Below are positions 20,891 through 33,401 of a stretch of DNA of 64,000 bases, piece after piece. The stretch's first letter is position 1, and every line of letters begins with the position of its first letter. The translations under genes were made by a program, and so were the position numbers. Under the pieces are notes generated by a model. It had not been told where the DNA came from. It worked only from the letters and a program-made list of their open reading frames with translations, and made no database searches. The stretch is from Halichoerus grypus (lineage: Eukaryota > Chordata > Mammalia > Carnivora > Phocidae), in the NCBI RefSeq assembly GCF_964656455.1, contig NC_135718.1:149340762-149404761 (forward strand), given 5' to 3'.

Positions 20891-22536
20891 ACAGAAGGAA
20901 ACAGAATGCTCCATGGGCAGAGACAGAGTAAACAGCTAGGGACTGCCCAGCCGCCCTGACTACTCTTGTGAGGTTGAGTCAGAAGATGACTCTGAGCCCC
21001 TTCTTCTTGAGTGACCTCTGTGCTGGAACAGGGCAAAGATATCCTCCACGCTTTGGTACATCTCCGTTTGCCCAGCCCACCTCTTCATTTTGCCCGGCGT
21101 GGGCGGATGGGTAGTGGAGAGAAAAGAGGCGAGTAAGGTATCTGTAGAAATCCGAGGGAAGAGAAGGGCCGTGGTCACGGTGGGAGCCACACATGGACGG
21201 AAGGTCAAACCAATGGCTCGCAGAAGGGGGAGCTGTGAAGTTCACATTTATATGCCGGCCAAAAAAGAAAAAAATTCCTCTGACTCAAAATAAACACAAA
21301 CTTGCTGTGGGCCCTTGTGCGATTTTTCTTAGGATTTTTGGGAATATTGTCAATGGTCTATCTGCCCCTCTCCCCTGAAATCTGTGGGGATCACAGGCTG
21401 GGCTCTGTCCGGACCAGAAGTAAAGGATTTAGAGAAGTGTGCACCTTCTTCTCAAAAGGTCACTTAATTTGGGTTTTCTTCCCTGTGAAGTTGAATTTTT
21501 AATCAAAGGGGAGTATCCTTTATATCCTTGGCATGAGCCATGGATTTGGCAAGAGGCAGTATGCGTGAGTGGCCAAAGGACTGATACATGCAGTCATTGG
21601 TCATTAGAACCTCTAGGGACACAGCATGAAGGAAAAGGAACAGGAGGTAGGAAGTGCAGAATTGGACAGGTAGAGAGGAGGGGAGGGACACTTAAGGCAG
21701 CAGGTACATGTGGGGCAAGGGACGGATGTATAGGCACAGCTAGGACGCTGAAGGAACACGGCTTCCCTGGCTTTGAAGCCGTGAAGGAAGCTTGGCCGCC
21801 ATCTATTAACTCCCTCACGTCACAGGTATGCCATTTGAGAACCAGAGAGGTGACATGGTTGCCAAGACCACAGAGCACGATCCATCCCCTGGCCTGCTTG
21901 ACTGAGTTCTGTACTCACTCCATGAACATGCTGTCCCCAGAACAAGCAGAGGTTCAGAAATGGGAAGCTGGGGACACATACAAGAAATAGCAAGCCTGAG
22001 GAGGGGGGAGGATCTGATTTGAGGAGAAAATACACTTAGGGAACTGATGGGAAGTGAAGGTGGAGACGTTGGTTGGGATTTGCTTCTGAAAGGCACTGAA
22101 CATGAGACCCATGGGTTTGGGTCTTTTTTCCATGTAGAAGACAGAGAACTACTATGTGTGTTGGAGCAGAGCTCAGGTCGCTATTTTTTGTCCCCAGGAA
22201 CATGTGAGGACATCTGACTGGGAGAGAGGAAAGACCTTCAGAGTTCCAGGGAAAGAAAGAGCTCACTGAGATTCCTTGTATTTTCTCTCTGAAAAATACA
22301 AATACTTCTTTATAAGAGCATTCCCTTTTTTTACAAAAAAAATTACATAACTTCTTTTATTTCTTTTCTAATATAAAAAGCCACGCATGCTCATTTATGA
22401 ACTTTCAATTTGATGAAGAACCAAAATGGCTCCTACAGTCTCCTCACCTAAAATCAAACCCAGTTCATATTCTGACATCATGACTTTTCATCAGTTTTTG
22501 TTCTGTGAATTTTACATAATTATTAAATATCTCTGT
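20891..22536. other. Unassigned sequence, including a 183-codon open frame
   Basis: The open frame 21439-21990 (plus) is the longest in the window outside low-complexity DNA. Its product has no recognisable domain, and equally long frames run on the opposite strand. I do not call it a gene. No confident interspersed repeat is seen here. Confidence 0.4.
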
Positions 22537-22550
22537 ATAACTTATAACTT

Positions 22551-22762
22551 ACTTTTTAAGATTTTATTTATTTATTTGACAGAGAGAGAGAGATGGTGAG
22601 AGAGAGGGCATGAGCAGGGGGAGGGGCAGAGGGAGAGGGAGAAGCAGACTCCCCTCTGAGCAGGGACCCCCCCCCCAGATGCGGGACTCGATCCCAGGAC
22701 CCTGGTGATCATGGCCTGAGCCGAAGGCAGATGCTTAACCAACTGAGCCACCCAGGCACCCC
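22551..22762 (-). mobile_element. CAN SINE
   Basis: Antisense copy from TTTTTAAGATTTTATTTATT to GAGCCACCCAGGCACCCC. An imperfect direct repeat ATAACTTATAACTT / ATAACTTTATAACTT occurs at about 22537-22550 and 22763-22777. Confidence 0.95.
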
Positions 22763-22779
22763 ATAACTTTATAACTTCT

Positions 22780-23530
22780 AATTTCACTTAATATAAAACC
22801 ATAAATACCTTCTTATGTAATCTAAGATTCTCAAAACCATCATTTTAAAGGTGTATGATCTGTATACTTAATCATGCCCTCAGTGCTGGCCATTCAGATC
22901 TTTTCTTTTTCCTCCCTAAATGCTACATTGTTGTGTGTAACGTTTGTCCCCTTCAGAGTATTTCCTTAGAACAGACTCATAAAAGTGAAATTCCTACATC
23001 AAATAGTATGGACGGTTTTTAAGGTCATTCACACACCTTGTCAAATTGATTTACAATGGGGGGGTTCTTATACATGTAACATATAACTCTAAAAACTAGA
23101 GTTTTTATTGAATGAAAGTAGTTTCTTTGGATGGCTTTTCTTTAATTACAAAAATATTTCATATTTGAAGGAGAGAAAATTCTCCATAAAATTAGACTGT
23201 GGAAGGGAAAGCACAGCTTCCATGAAGTTTAATGTCCACTCACCCTGGACCACATTTGCTTTCTCCTGTCTTCTGATCGGCGCTCCGCCCCTCCCTTTCC
23301 TCACTACCTACCCCACCCCGTCTTCTCCCAGCCTCTCAGATTCTGGGATGTTGTCTATTCTGTGTTGATTAAGGGGGATGATTCCATCTTGTATTTCCTA
23401 GTAAAGGACCCAAGTCCACACACAGAGACTTCCGCACCCTTGCCTAGGGCTTTGGAAAGTACAGTTTGCAACAAAAAGATTAACGGTGCTTTCCTGATCT
23501 TCATGGCCTATGTGTTTCTCATTATCTTTC
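22780..23530. other. Unassigned sequence
   Basis: AT-rich, no gene. About 22800-23100 has old-LINE texture ('agtgaaattcctacatcaaa') that I cannot assign. Confidence 0.35.
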
Positions 23531-23539
23531 CTTGGATGC

Positions 23540-23920
23540 AGCTGCTGGCTTTTGTTCCAAAGCCACACAAGGCTAGTCCTGGCTCCTCCCAGAGCGAGGA
23601 GACTTCTCTAGAGCTAACGCTGTAGAGTGAGCAGAGCCACCAGCCTCTCGCACAGTCAAAACCCCTCTCTTTTCCCCCTGGCACAACTCTGCTCAGACTC
23701 CTTCACTGCCCAGCTGCCCCTTTTCTGGCCTCCTAACAAGCTCCCCCACCTCTGCCTCCTTCCCCTTACAATCCTCCTCGTATACTACAGCAAAATCAGG
23801 CCTTCCTGGAGCAAAATGCACATCATCTTACAGCTCTGCTCAAGCATCTGCAGCAGATCTCTGTTACTTACATGGGAAGTCCGATATTTTGGAATGGATT
23901 AATAAATATGTACCATGTGC
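23540..23920 (+). repeat. L2 relic
   Basis: Sense L2 3'-region text: 'tctggcctcctaacaagctc', 'ccccacctctgcctccttcc', 'ggagcaaaatgcacatcatc' and 'catgggaagtccgatatttt'. Confidence 0.6.
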
Positions 23921-24176
23921 TTTTTCATGGGTACACATTAAGCACCGTAGGGGCTATACCATGAGCCCTGTATCTAGTTTGGGGAGCTAACACATACATG
24001 TGAAAAGTCACAGGGCTCCGGCCCCCACTTCCTTCCAGTTCTCCAGTCCTGCATGTTCCACAGGCAGATCTTGCACTCGACATGTTTCAAACTGAATTTA
24101 CTCTCTTCTCCCCAAATCTATGCTCTTTGTATAATGGTTCTGCTATCCAGGCTCTCAAGACAAGAAAGACACATGT
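23921..24176. other. Unassigned sequence
   Basis: Nothing recognised. Confidence 0.4.
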
Positions 24177-24192
24177 CAGGAATATGGGGAGA

Positions 24193-24404
24193 TATTTTTT
24201 ATCTTTTTTTAAGATTTTATTTATTTATTTGAGAGAGAGAGAGAGCACACATGAGTGAGCATGAGCAGGGGGTAGGGGCAGAAGCACAGGGAGAAGCAGA
24301 CTCCCCACTGAGCCAGGAGCCTGATGCGGGACTCGATCCCAGGACCCTGGGATCATGACCTGAGCCGAAGGCAGATGCTTCACCAACTGAGCCACCCAGA
24401 AGCC
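24193..24404 (-). mobile_element. CAN SINE
   Basis: Antisense copy. A 16-bp direct repeat CAGGAATATGGGGAGA / CAGGAATGTGGGGAGA lies at 24177-24192 and 24405-24420, with one mismatch. Confidence 0.97.
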
Positions 24405-24420
24405 CAGGAATGTGGGGAGA

Positions 24421-25394
24421 CTTGAGGGGCATGAGATTTTGGACTTGTAGTGTCCATCAAAATCTACTTGTCTACTTATTCACTTCCTTAGTTGTGCTTA
24501 AGAACATAAAGGGGTACAGAAGCAAATAAGATGTGCCCCCACTGTTGTGAGCATAGAACATAGTGGGGGAGACATAGAGCTTCCTATCCACTGCCAACCC
24601 AACCACCCCAACTGTGCCTCCCAAGCCTGGGTCTCCAGATCCACCCCCAGCTCAACCATTCACTTCAGGAAAAGTGGACTAGGATATCTCCACGTATTTT
24701 CATGATTGTGCTGTACTTGTCTTCTACCGAATCCCAACTGATCCAGATATTAGAACGACCATAGTATCCATGTGTATCAAGAACTATGGGTAAAAAAACA
24801 CTAACGAAGATCCCTGCCATCGATGGCTTTATAATCTGGAGAGAGAGCCTGACGCCTGAACAGATCACTTCCCCATAATACGGTGCGTGGCCAGACCGTG
24901 CCGGAGTTGCAGCCAACACCAACAGAAGGGGTCGTCCGGCCCAAATGCAGATTCAGGGAGATGCAGGGAAAGTGGGGTGAGGAGGAAGGAAACCTGCCCA
25001 CTGGAACTTGAGGGAGGGGCAGTCGGTTCGTAGTGGGGAAACTGGAATTTGAACGCAGGTTCGTCTGACTGTCCAGTCCATGTTTTTCCCACCATCCTGT
25101 TACCTGGTAGGCTTTCGGTGGATATTCACTGAATGAAAGAAGAAATGAGTGAATGAATGGATGGAAGGATGGATGGATGGATGAATACACTATACTTCTT
25201 CCATTGGAGAGAATTGCTGAAATGTCAGCCCAAATAGTAACTTTGGTTTAAAACTCCCATGGTCTGACCAGCTGAGCTAATCAGCTAATGCCCCTCAGGG
25301 AATTCCTGCAACAGGGCAGGTGGTTCTCAACACAAGAGGTGCTAATTCACTCCTACAACCTCTCAGAATTGGTTGGAGGTAAGATAGTCTGGAA
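24421..25394. other. Mixed L2/MIR scraps and a (GGAT)n run
   Basis: About 24480-24590 looks like antisense L2 ('gaacatagtgggggagacat'). About 24960-25085 looks like an antisense MIR ('ggggaaactggaatttgaac'). A short (GGAT)n microsatellite is at 25157-25183. There is no gene. Confidence 0.45.
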
Positions 25395-26436
25395 TTGAGG
25401 AGGGGACTCCCCACTTTCGTCTACCCCACCTCCTCAAGAAAACCCTGCTGGTGTCCTGGGCTATGCAGACAATGGGAAAAGAAACTAGGTAAGCCTAAAG
25501 CTCCTAGAGCTACAACCAAGAACCCCATAGAAGCCCACACTAAACCACTCTGGCCCCAGGACACCCTCGATAAGGAAAAAGATCCTAATTCTCCTACACC
25601 CACCTCCTCTGAAATTTGGTTCTGGCAGGAGGAGAGCCAGGATTTCTAAGACTTAAAGATCAGAGCAGGGTGCCCACATCCTCAAGCATTTCCATGGGAC
25701 TGCCTCTCTCCGTCCACAACCCCCTTGCTCCACTGGGTTTGCAGAGTGGATGCCTCCTGCCAGCAGCCCTCCTCCTCCCTTCCCCGCTTCCTGCTCCTCG
25801 GCCCAAGCCTCTGCCTCCTGTCTCTGTATGCTTGGCATACACATGCAGCGAGCTTGCAGCCGGAGTGTGCCATCATTTCACAATTCCAAAACCCCAAATA
25901 AGAGACAGGTGGTGGGATTCTCCCACGGAATTAAAAGAAGGACTCCAAGCCCACGCTGTCTGAGTCTGGCTGCCCAGGGAACAGCCCAGAGGTGGGCTGG
26001 GCTGAGGCTACTGTTCCAGGAGGTTCTACCTGACCCTTTCCAGGCTGTTTAATTCCTTGGTCCCCAACATATCTACTCAGAATGTCCTCTTGGCTCCTCC
26101 CAGTTCCTGAGGAAAGTTAAGCTTCCTTTGAACAATTAATGGAATCAATTTGTGGAGGAAGGAGTCAGCTCGATAAAATTACAATCATTTCTTCAAGGAG
26201 GTTGTTATGAAAGGGGCCTTGGAAAGTCACAGACTCCTTGGTACCATTATCTGGATCGATTTGGGACTCAAGATACTTCATTGCCCACTTGGGAATTACG
26301 TCTTATGACTCTGCTTCTCCATGATGGATTAAGATGGGCTTGCAAACTTTGCCACTGGGGCAAAGGATTATAGCTATTTCCTTTACTTCAAGGAAATATT
26401 TTGGGTTCATCACATAAGCCATTACCAGCACACTTT
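25395..26436. other. Unassigned sequence with two unrecognised open frames
   Basis: Frames at 25395-25649 (84 codons) and 26152-26373 (73 codons), both plus strand, have non-repetitive composition but no domain I recognise. There is no splice or promoter context that supports them. No interspersed repeat is recognised. Confidence 0.35.
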
Positions 26437-26655
26437 TTTTTTTCTGTAAAGGCCCAGAGAGTCAATATTTTAGGCCTCGTGGGCCAAAAGGTCTCTGTCA
26501 TAACTATTCAACTTGGCCTGTGTAGCACAAAAGAAGCCATAGGCAATGTGTAAATAAATGAGCAGAGCAGTGTGCTAATAAAACTTTATTGACAAAAACG
26601 AGCAGCAGGCTGGATTTGGACCACAGGCTATAGTTTGCGAATCCCTGACATAAAC
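26437..26655 (-). mobile_element. hAT (MER-type) non-autonomous DNA transposon
   Basis: 'tctgtaaaggcccagagagt', 'caatattttaggcctcgtgg', 'aataaaactttattgacaaa' and 'ggctatagtttgcgaatccc' match a very common mammalian hAT-group MER element. It has no coding capacity. Confidence 0.82.
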
Positions 26656-26849
26656 CGTTCTGTGCGCGAGTGTCAGTATGAGGAGGAAATGAGATTCACT
26701 GACACCCTTAGAAAGGAGGTTGCTGCTTTGGTACAAGAAAACTTTGAGGCCTTCTTGTTCTACCGTTATCTAAGTAACCTCAAATAATATCAGAAACTGC
26801 ATTTTTAACACAATCCCCCGGTGGTTTGTACACATTATACCTGGAGACC

Positions 26850-26945
26850 AATGTGTCTCAACCACCAGTCAAATTACAGACTCTGAGGCCTGAGGCTCTG
26901 TATTTTCAACAAGCTCCTGGGTAACACGGATGCTGTCAGTGGATG
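26850..26945 (-). mobile_element. MER5A-like DNA transposon fragment
   Basis: 'acagactctgaggcctgagg' and 'tctgtattttcaacaagctc' resemble the central and terminal part of MER5A (hAT-Charlie). Diverged. Confidence 0.55.
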
Positions 26946-27887
26946 ATGCTTCATTTAGGGAAGATCTGTTTTGGAACATCCTCCACAAGACCCAGTTCTG
27001 GGGTGAAACATGGGAACAGGTGGGTCCCAGCAGCCCACCACCACCCACCCACTTTCTCTAACCCCAGAGAACACATGTGTAATACTATGCTAGATGGTAC
27101 ACAAAAGCAAAAGTACCTGATGGAGACTCAGACCTTGGCTAAGAGGTTCTTACAATCTTTTTATCGTGGCGGGCAGGGGGGTGGGGTGCGGGGAGTGAGA
27201 GAGGGGAGCTCATACACATAAAAAAATTAATCAATATAAGACGTCATAGGAATGTCTAAGACCCTGAGACATCAGTGAAAAAATCCTGACCAATGCTATG
27301 AATGTCTAGAAGGGTTACCCCTACCTACTCTCATCCATCACAGGACGAGGAACCAGGGGCTCCACACCCAAAGAAGCAGGAGCTTTGAGTAGGTTCAAGC
27401 GCAGAAGGAAATTCAGCGAATGCTGCCAGTCAGGAAACCTCACATCATTCCTGCAGCCCACAGTCTCAGGCTAAGGTAATTAATATAATATGAGAAATTA
27501 TAAGGCGATGAACATTGAAACAATGGAAATAAGATTCTTGCTAGCAGCCTGGGTTGGGCAATGCAGTCTGTGGCTGACCCTTAAATCTAGTCTTATAAGC
27601 TGTGAAGATCAAAGCAAAAACAAGAGGCTGACACCTTAGAAAATGCTGGCTCCAAGTGTTTCATGCATGTCTATTTTTAGGGCCCTGAATAGTTCCCGCT
27701 TAAACCTCGTTCAGAAGTGCACTCACACTGGGCAAGAGGAGCACAGACCAGGCAGATGCTAAGATGGCGTCCAGATGTCACAGCCCAGCCAGTGGTCAGA
27801 GCTCTCCCCAATCTGTCAGCCACCCTCCTTTCCAGCTCTCTCTTCCACCACTCCTCGACCCTCTGTTCCCGTAGTTTGCCATTTGTT
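26946..27887. other. Unassigned sequence
   Basis: No repeat or gene recognised, apart from a G-quadruplex motif at 27171-27193. Confidence 0.4.
27171..27193 (+). other. G-quadruplex motif, plus strand
   Basis: Four G-runs: GGG, GGGGGG, GGGG and GGGG, separated by CA, T and TGC. It satisfies the usual intramolecular G4 rule of G3+ runs and loops of 1-7. Confidence 0.85.
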
Positions 27888-27911
27888 CCCTACCCCCAAC
27901 CCCCAACCCCC
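27888..27911 (-). other. G-quadruplex motif (minus) / i-motif (plus)
   Basis: The plus strand reads CCC, TA, CCCCC, AA, CCCCC, AA, CCCCC. The minus strand is thus a telomere-like G5TT array with 2-nt loops, a strong G4 candidate. Confidence 0.88.
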
Positions 27912-28965
27912 GAGGCAGTGCGGCCCTAGTTCACTGGTCACTCCATGTCCTTGCTGCTGAGGTCAGCTCCACTGATAACGACCGACCCATACCTCGCCCC
28001 CTCTGCATACTGCACCGCTGCCCAGCCCCCCAGGCTGGACCCCAGCCCCACCCCCTCCACAGTCAAGGACCACCCAGCCACAAGTACTATCCCCTTCCAT
28101 CACCACTCACCACCCTCTGGGCGCCTCCCCCCGCATTGAGCATGGTTCTCTTTTTTGTTCCTTCCCTTTCCTGTCAGCCGTGAGCACATGGGCTGGGATG
28201 ATCTCGTACTTATATTTATATGCTTTCAAGTCACTTGCAGAGTCCCTTACACATCACAGGTGTTAAACAGTTACTGCTTTTGTTAGTAAAGCTGTTACCC
28301 AAAGTCCTTGGGTCCCATGCTGCTCTCTGGCCCCACCGTTCCTTGCATTTCATCACAGTCCATTCGTGGCTCATGCTTTTCAGAATGTTGTTGGAGCCCA
28401 GTTCTTCCAGAAAGCTCTAAGCCAGCCTCTTGCACACCTGACCTCCCTTCCCCTAGGCAGGCTTGGTTTCTCGGTTTCTAACCGGCGTCTCCTCTCCTGC
28501 ACGGCACCCTAGCTGTGGCTCTCTGATTAGTTACACACTGACCCTGATCCTGCCTTTTCCAAAATAATCCTGGCACCGCCATATTCCAAAATCTCAGACG
28601 CTGAGGCTTAGGCCGCCATGTGGTCACAGCGTCGCATCCACCTCAACCGTAATGCACCCTGCATTTGTTTGACCAGGTTTGCGCCGGTCACAGCTCCAAG
28701 TGCCACCCACCCCCACTGCCACCCCCACCTCCAATACCCCAGGCTGTGCTGTCCCCTAGACAACATGTCCTCCAGGACACATGAAAGCAGGACCTCCCAC
28801 CCGAGACACTCATGAGAAACAGACCAGCCCTACGCCACTCGCAATGGGAAAAAGACCGCTTCGAACTCATGAAGGAAAATCAAGTTCCAGTTGGAAATAC
28901 AAACTTTTCCTTTAAAGGAGAAGCTAATGTTGGCAGCACTGCTCTTCTGAGCTACACTCCAAGGC
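27912..28965. other. Unassigned, C-rich sequence
   Basis: No repeat or gene recognised. The minus-strand frames overlapping 28830-29366 come from purine-rich composition. Confidence 0.4.
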
Positions 28966-28969
28966 TTTG

Positions 28970-29185
28970 GGAGAGAGAGGGAAGGAAGACAGTGTGAATG
29001 ACAAGCGGACAGGAGACAAAGAGAGGAAAGCAGAGAGAATAGGAGCAAGAGGCAGGAGGCACGGAGGGAGGGGCGGGGGGAGGCAGAGTAAGAGCAGGAA
29101 GACCCACAGGAGAAGGAGCAGAGGGGGAGGGGAGTGGAGGGGACAAAGGGGGAGGAAAAGGCAGAGAAGACAGGCTGACTGCTCT
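28970..29185 (+). repeat. Purine-rich (GGA/GAG) tract
   Basis: About 215 bp dominated by G and A on the plus strand (for example 'gggggaggggagtggagggg'), with few pyrimidine interruptions. Reverse frames of 89-178 codons rich in Pro, Ser and Leu are composition artefacts. Confidence 0.85.
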
Positions 29186-31530
29186 GCGGGCTCCCCAGCG
29201 GGACCACCCGTTCTGTGGCAAGCACGACAGTGTCCCCTGCGAGCTCTAACCTCCAGGAGGGGACAGGCTCTCCCCTGGCTTTTATAACACTCCACCGAGT
29301 GAAATCTACACCAGAGATTTGGGGGGGGGGGAGCCAAAGCCAACAACCAGACAGAATTGGAGGCATCTCTCTCCAAAGGCTATTGTTAACCTCTGCTCTC
29401 AGTATTCATGAGTGATGCCAGACCTCTGAAAAGTAGGGAACCATACATTCGGATTAGCCCCGTGTTCCGGAGTATCTATTAATAATGCCCCCTTTCCCTC
29501 ACAAGTGTTCCCGTTCAGATGCTAAATTACTCACTCCTCCTATTAATAGGAGACACAGGAAATGGAGACTCGAGCCTCGGAACAGAATGAAATACTTAGT
29601 GTCATTCTCAGAAAAGGAGGAAGCCTGGACTGTAGACCAGAAGAGACCAGGAAGAGTCTTCCCTGGGGGGGCAGAGGTACTTGAGAAAGCTCTCGGTATA
29701 ACACGATAGTGGAGGTGGGGAGAGGCGGCCAGACAAGGCTTCACGAGACAAAGCTATATATAGCACACGCCGTGGATGCTGAAATATTAATTTCTGGAAA
29801 TAGTCGCTTAGGATTGGGTGGCAGGGGAAGAAAAGTCCGCAGGGACAGTTTCTGGAAAGTAAAGCAGTAGGAGCCACCGAAAAATCACATTTGAGGAATC
29901 TCGTGTAATAGAGAAAATCTGCAATAGCTTCTGGTTAGTAGCTAAATGTAGCTATGAATTATTCATTCTGAACGGCACACCAAGAAGGGTCCAGTTAAGA
30001 CCTCTGAGCTCTCCAGGATCAAGAGTCTCTCGGAAGTCTATTGGAAGGAAGCGAAGGAGGGAAATAAATTAGTGTCAAGGCAAGCTGTGGGAAGAAAGGG
30101 ACCCAGGATGGTTTATCACCACAAGGAGGTGAAGGAGAAATGGGGAGGAGGTTTATTCCTTGGATAATAAACAGAAGGAGTGTATAATCCAATGAGCATC
30201 TTGACAGTGAGAAGAAATCTCCTGCAGGATGACAGGAAATACTGCTCTTCCCCCCTGCCCTCACCCTTCACTCGCAAGGACTCACAGGTCCACGTTATTC
30301 GCTCAGCCGCCCATTCATTGGAAGCCACAAGGGATGTAAGTAGAAGTGGAGTCAGCGGGTTCCCCCTGAGCATCTCATGTGCACCAGACCCTGAGCTGGG
30401 TGCCGAGGCTGCGGGCATGAAGGAGATGCGGTTTCTGCCTTCGGCGAGCTCCAGGAAGACTCGTGGAATGACTACAGTTCTAGACTCATTAGTGGGATCT
30501 GAGTCTGCTAAAGGATGAACTGAGAAGTCCCCTCGAGACCAAAATTCACTCAGAGCAGACCACCTCAACATGGGCGAACACTTCCTAGCTTCCTCACGGA
30601 AGCTCTGAGATGCACCACCCTCCTCTTTCTGCCCTGAGGCCCAGGGCTAAGCGTGGCATTTAACTGCGGGAAGTACCCTAGCCTAGGTTCTCTTGTACGT
30701 GTAACTCCTCCAAAGCTTACTACAGGACTCTGCTTCAATGACCTGGTGTTAGTAGATCTGTGAATTATTATTTTTTCTCTAAGCCACCTCAAATTATTGC
30801 TGGAAGAAGGCAACTTATAAAAAAAATACGAAATTCGGAGAGATCCAGATCGATATGGGAAACCCAAGATTCCAGTGGGTCCTGTAGGGACAGGGAAGGC
30901 CGTGATATCCTGGGCCACTCAGAGTCAGGGAGGACACCCTGAGCCAGGACACCCCAGGCTTGGCCTCTAACCTAGGGGGTGGCCGCATCCGGATCAGTCA
31001 AGTGTGAGCTGACATTCAACATCGGCTTTCCCATACAATCAAATACATGATCTCCTCTGATACCAGCTCTCGGCACAGAACCCGCATACTCGACGGACCT
31101 TGTGACACCAGCCAGGTAAGTGAGGGGCTTCAGGGCAGCCCTCCTGCCGTCAGCCTCTGGCTCAGTGACTGGCCCTACTTACATCCATGGGTGCAGAACA
31201 TTCTCCGAGAAACAGAATCCTCCACAACAGCTGGCTTTGGCGTCTCTTCAACTGTCACAACGTCTTTGCTTCGAGCCACAAGCCTTGGAACTTTCTACAG
31301 CATGGAACTCCAGACCACTTGTAGATACCCTTTTATGGAAGATGAGAAAAGGAAAAGCAGTATCACGTTACAAATGTTTGCTTCATTCACATTTCCTTTC
31401 CTACTTGACATTGGGGTGCCTGACTATCAAACAGAAACCCCCCCAAGTACCCTAGGCACCAAAGGGATCTCAAAGACATTTTGTTTCTGAGGGTTCTTAC
31501 ACCTACTGATATTTATCAACTTAGAAACTA
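29186..31530. other. Unassigned, repeat-poor sequence
   Basis: No SINE or LINE recognised over 2.3 kb, except possible L2-like text near 30365-30470 ('gtgcaccagaccctgagctg'). Frames of 111-151 codons at 30116-30571 (minus) and 31047-31490 (plus) have no recognisable content. Confidence 0.4.
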
Positions 31531-31539
31531 AAACAGAAT

Positions 31540-31690
31540 TTTAAATGTATTGTTTATTTAAAATAATTATTATTAAATTTTATTATTCATTTTTAATTTC
31601 TTAAACATTATTTTTAAATTATTATGATGATTATGTGTTAACATAAATAATAATTTTTTATAAAAATAGCTATTTTCAAAAAATACTTAA
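31540..31690. other. Extreme AT-rich block
   Basis: About 150 bp with very few G or C, rich in TTAAAT/ATTATT and A/T runs. Such tracts are seen in scaffold attachment regions and also arise passively. Confidence 0.75.
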
Positions 31691-32850
31691 TGAGAAGAGT
31701 GGCATTATTTTACATTTTAAAGAATCCCTTTGATATCTGGCTTAATCGAACACAGATTCTCATACCTGCTTCTGAATTCAATCTGTTGCAATATCACATA
31801 CCACTTAACCTCTCGAAAACTCCACCATGTAATTGTGGGAGATTGAGAGTAAAAAAAAAAAAGTGAAACATTTTAGGATTATTGTGAAATAGTTTTGTTC
31901 TTGTAGATCCCCTGAGAAGGTCTCCCGTGCTCCCAGGGTTGCCCTGGCCCTGGACCCACCATTCCGTGCAATCAAAGTAGGTCTCACTTCTCCCTCAGAC
32001 TATCATTGCCTTTCTTCGATGCCACTAGTTATCAGTTACCTGAACAGTCTTCTAGAATTATCTACACATAAATGAAGATATAGGAATGTAGAGTTTTTAT
32101 TAATTTTTAACAGTCAAGTATGAGCACTCTATACATTTCACCTCGGGTTTTCTGTTACACGTGTTGGGAGGCATTGCATTTTAGTATATGTCGTTGCGTC
32201 TTTTCTGCGGGTCTCCCGTCCTCCGCTAAACGGATATAACAACACCCAGCTCTGCAAGTGCCACAGTATTCAGGTGGGTTGCTCCACAGCTACTGTAACT
32301 TGCCACTTTCTTCAGTAAAGGACACAGGGCTTCATGGGAATAAAGGGGCCACACGGAGCAAGAACAGATGTCACATACATCAGTACAGCTTTCCTCTGGC
32401 TTCTGCTTCCCTAAGAAGGCATGCAGCCCAAGGATTCAAAATTTGAGAAAGTATCCAATTTTTTGCCATACTACAGGGGCTCACCCAGTATTATACTTGG
32501 GGCTTACCTCACTGTGCCAGAAAGACTTGTGTTAACAACCTCTGTGCCTATTTTTATAGGAATGTTTACAAACATGGACCTGTCTGGAAACACACTCACT
32601 ATCATTGGTGTCACATAATCGTGAGGCAAGAAGGCAGGATCAGGGTCCAGGTGTCCCCAGACAGTACTTCTAAAAACTATTTCCCTGTGGTACTAAGTTA
32701 ACAGAGATCAACCCTCTTAGTTCACAACTTCCCTGACATAGAAACATAGAATACCCCTCAGCTGCAGGAAACCCTCCCCTCATGGGGGTAACTTGGTCTA
32801 ATTATCCTGCAGGCTTCAGATGCTAAAGTTGATGCAGACCAATGAGGGTT
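31691..32850. other. Unassigned sequence
   Basis: Nothing recognised. 31815-31860 includes a short A-run. Confidence 0.4.
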
Positions 32851-32955
32851 CACTGCCTCTCTCTCAGACCTACTAGCTATATAATCTTCGCTTCCACTTA
32901 CTTGTAAAATGGAAGTAATGATACCTATCTCATGCAGTTATTAAGAATAATTGTA

Positions 32956-33155
32956 GGGGCGCCTGGGTGGCTCAGTCAGCTAAGCGTCTGCCTTCGGTTC
33001 AGGTCATGATCCCAGGGTCCTGGGATCGAGCCCTGCATCAGGCTCTCTGCTCCGCGGGGAGCCTGCTTCTCCATCTCCCACTCCCCCTGCTTGTGTTCCC
33101 TCTCTCGCTGTGTCTTTCTCTGTCAAATAAATAAATAAAATCTTTTTTAAAAAAA
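32956..33155 (+). mobile_element. Young-type CAN SINE (second arrival)
   Basis: Sense copy. The identical 13-bp direct repeat AAGAATAATTGTA lies at 32943-32955 and 33156-33168. The right repeat is itself the left target copy of the next SINE, so this one arrived later. Confidence 0.97.
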
Positions 33156-33176
33156 AAGAATAATTGTAATTATCTA

Positions 33177-33401
33177 GGGGCGCCTGGGTGGTTCAGTCAG
33201 TTAAGCATCTGACTCTTGATTTCGGCTCAGGTCATGATCTCACGGTCATGAGATCGAGTCATTTCCTGTGTCCCTCCCCCACCATGCCCCCCTTGGCTCA
33301 ACGCCGAGGGCCAAGTCTGCTTGAGATTCCCTCTCCTTCTCCCCCCACCGTTCACTCAGGCGCCCGTTCTCTCTCAAATAAATAAGATCTTTAAAAAAAA
33401 A
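33177..33401 (+). mobile_element. Older CAN SINE (first arrival)
   Basis: Sense copy of the subfamily with GACTCTTGATTTCGGCTCAG. A 21-bp direct repeat at 33156-33176 and 33402-33422 differs at two positions, both transitions. Confidence 0.95.

Noticed and set aside
21439..21990. 183-codon plus-strand open frame
   Set aside because: No recognisable domain, competing frames on the other strand, and no promoter, splice or conservation support.
28830..29376. 178- and 150-codon minus-strand frames rich in Pro/Leu/Ser
   Set aside because: Explained by the purine-rich tract at 28970-29185. Several frames are open at once.
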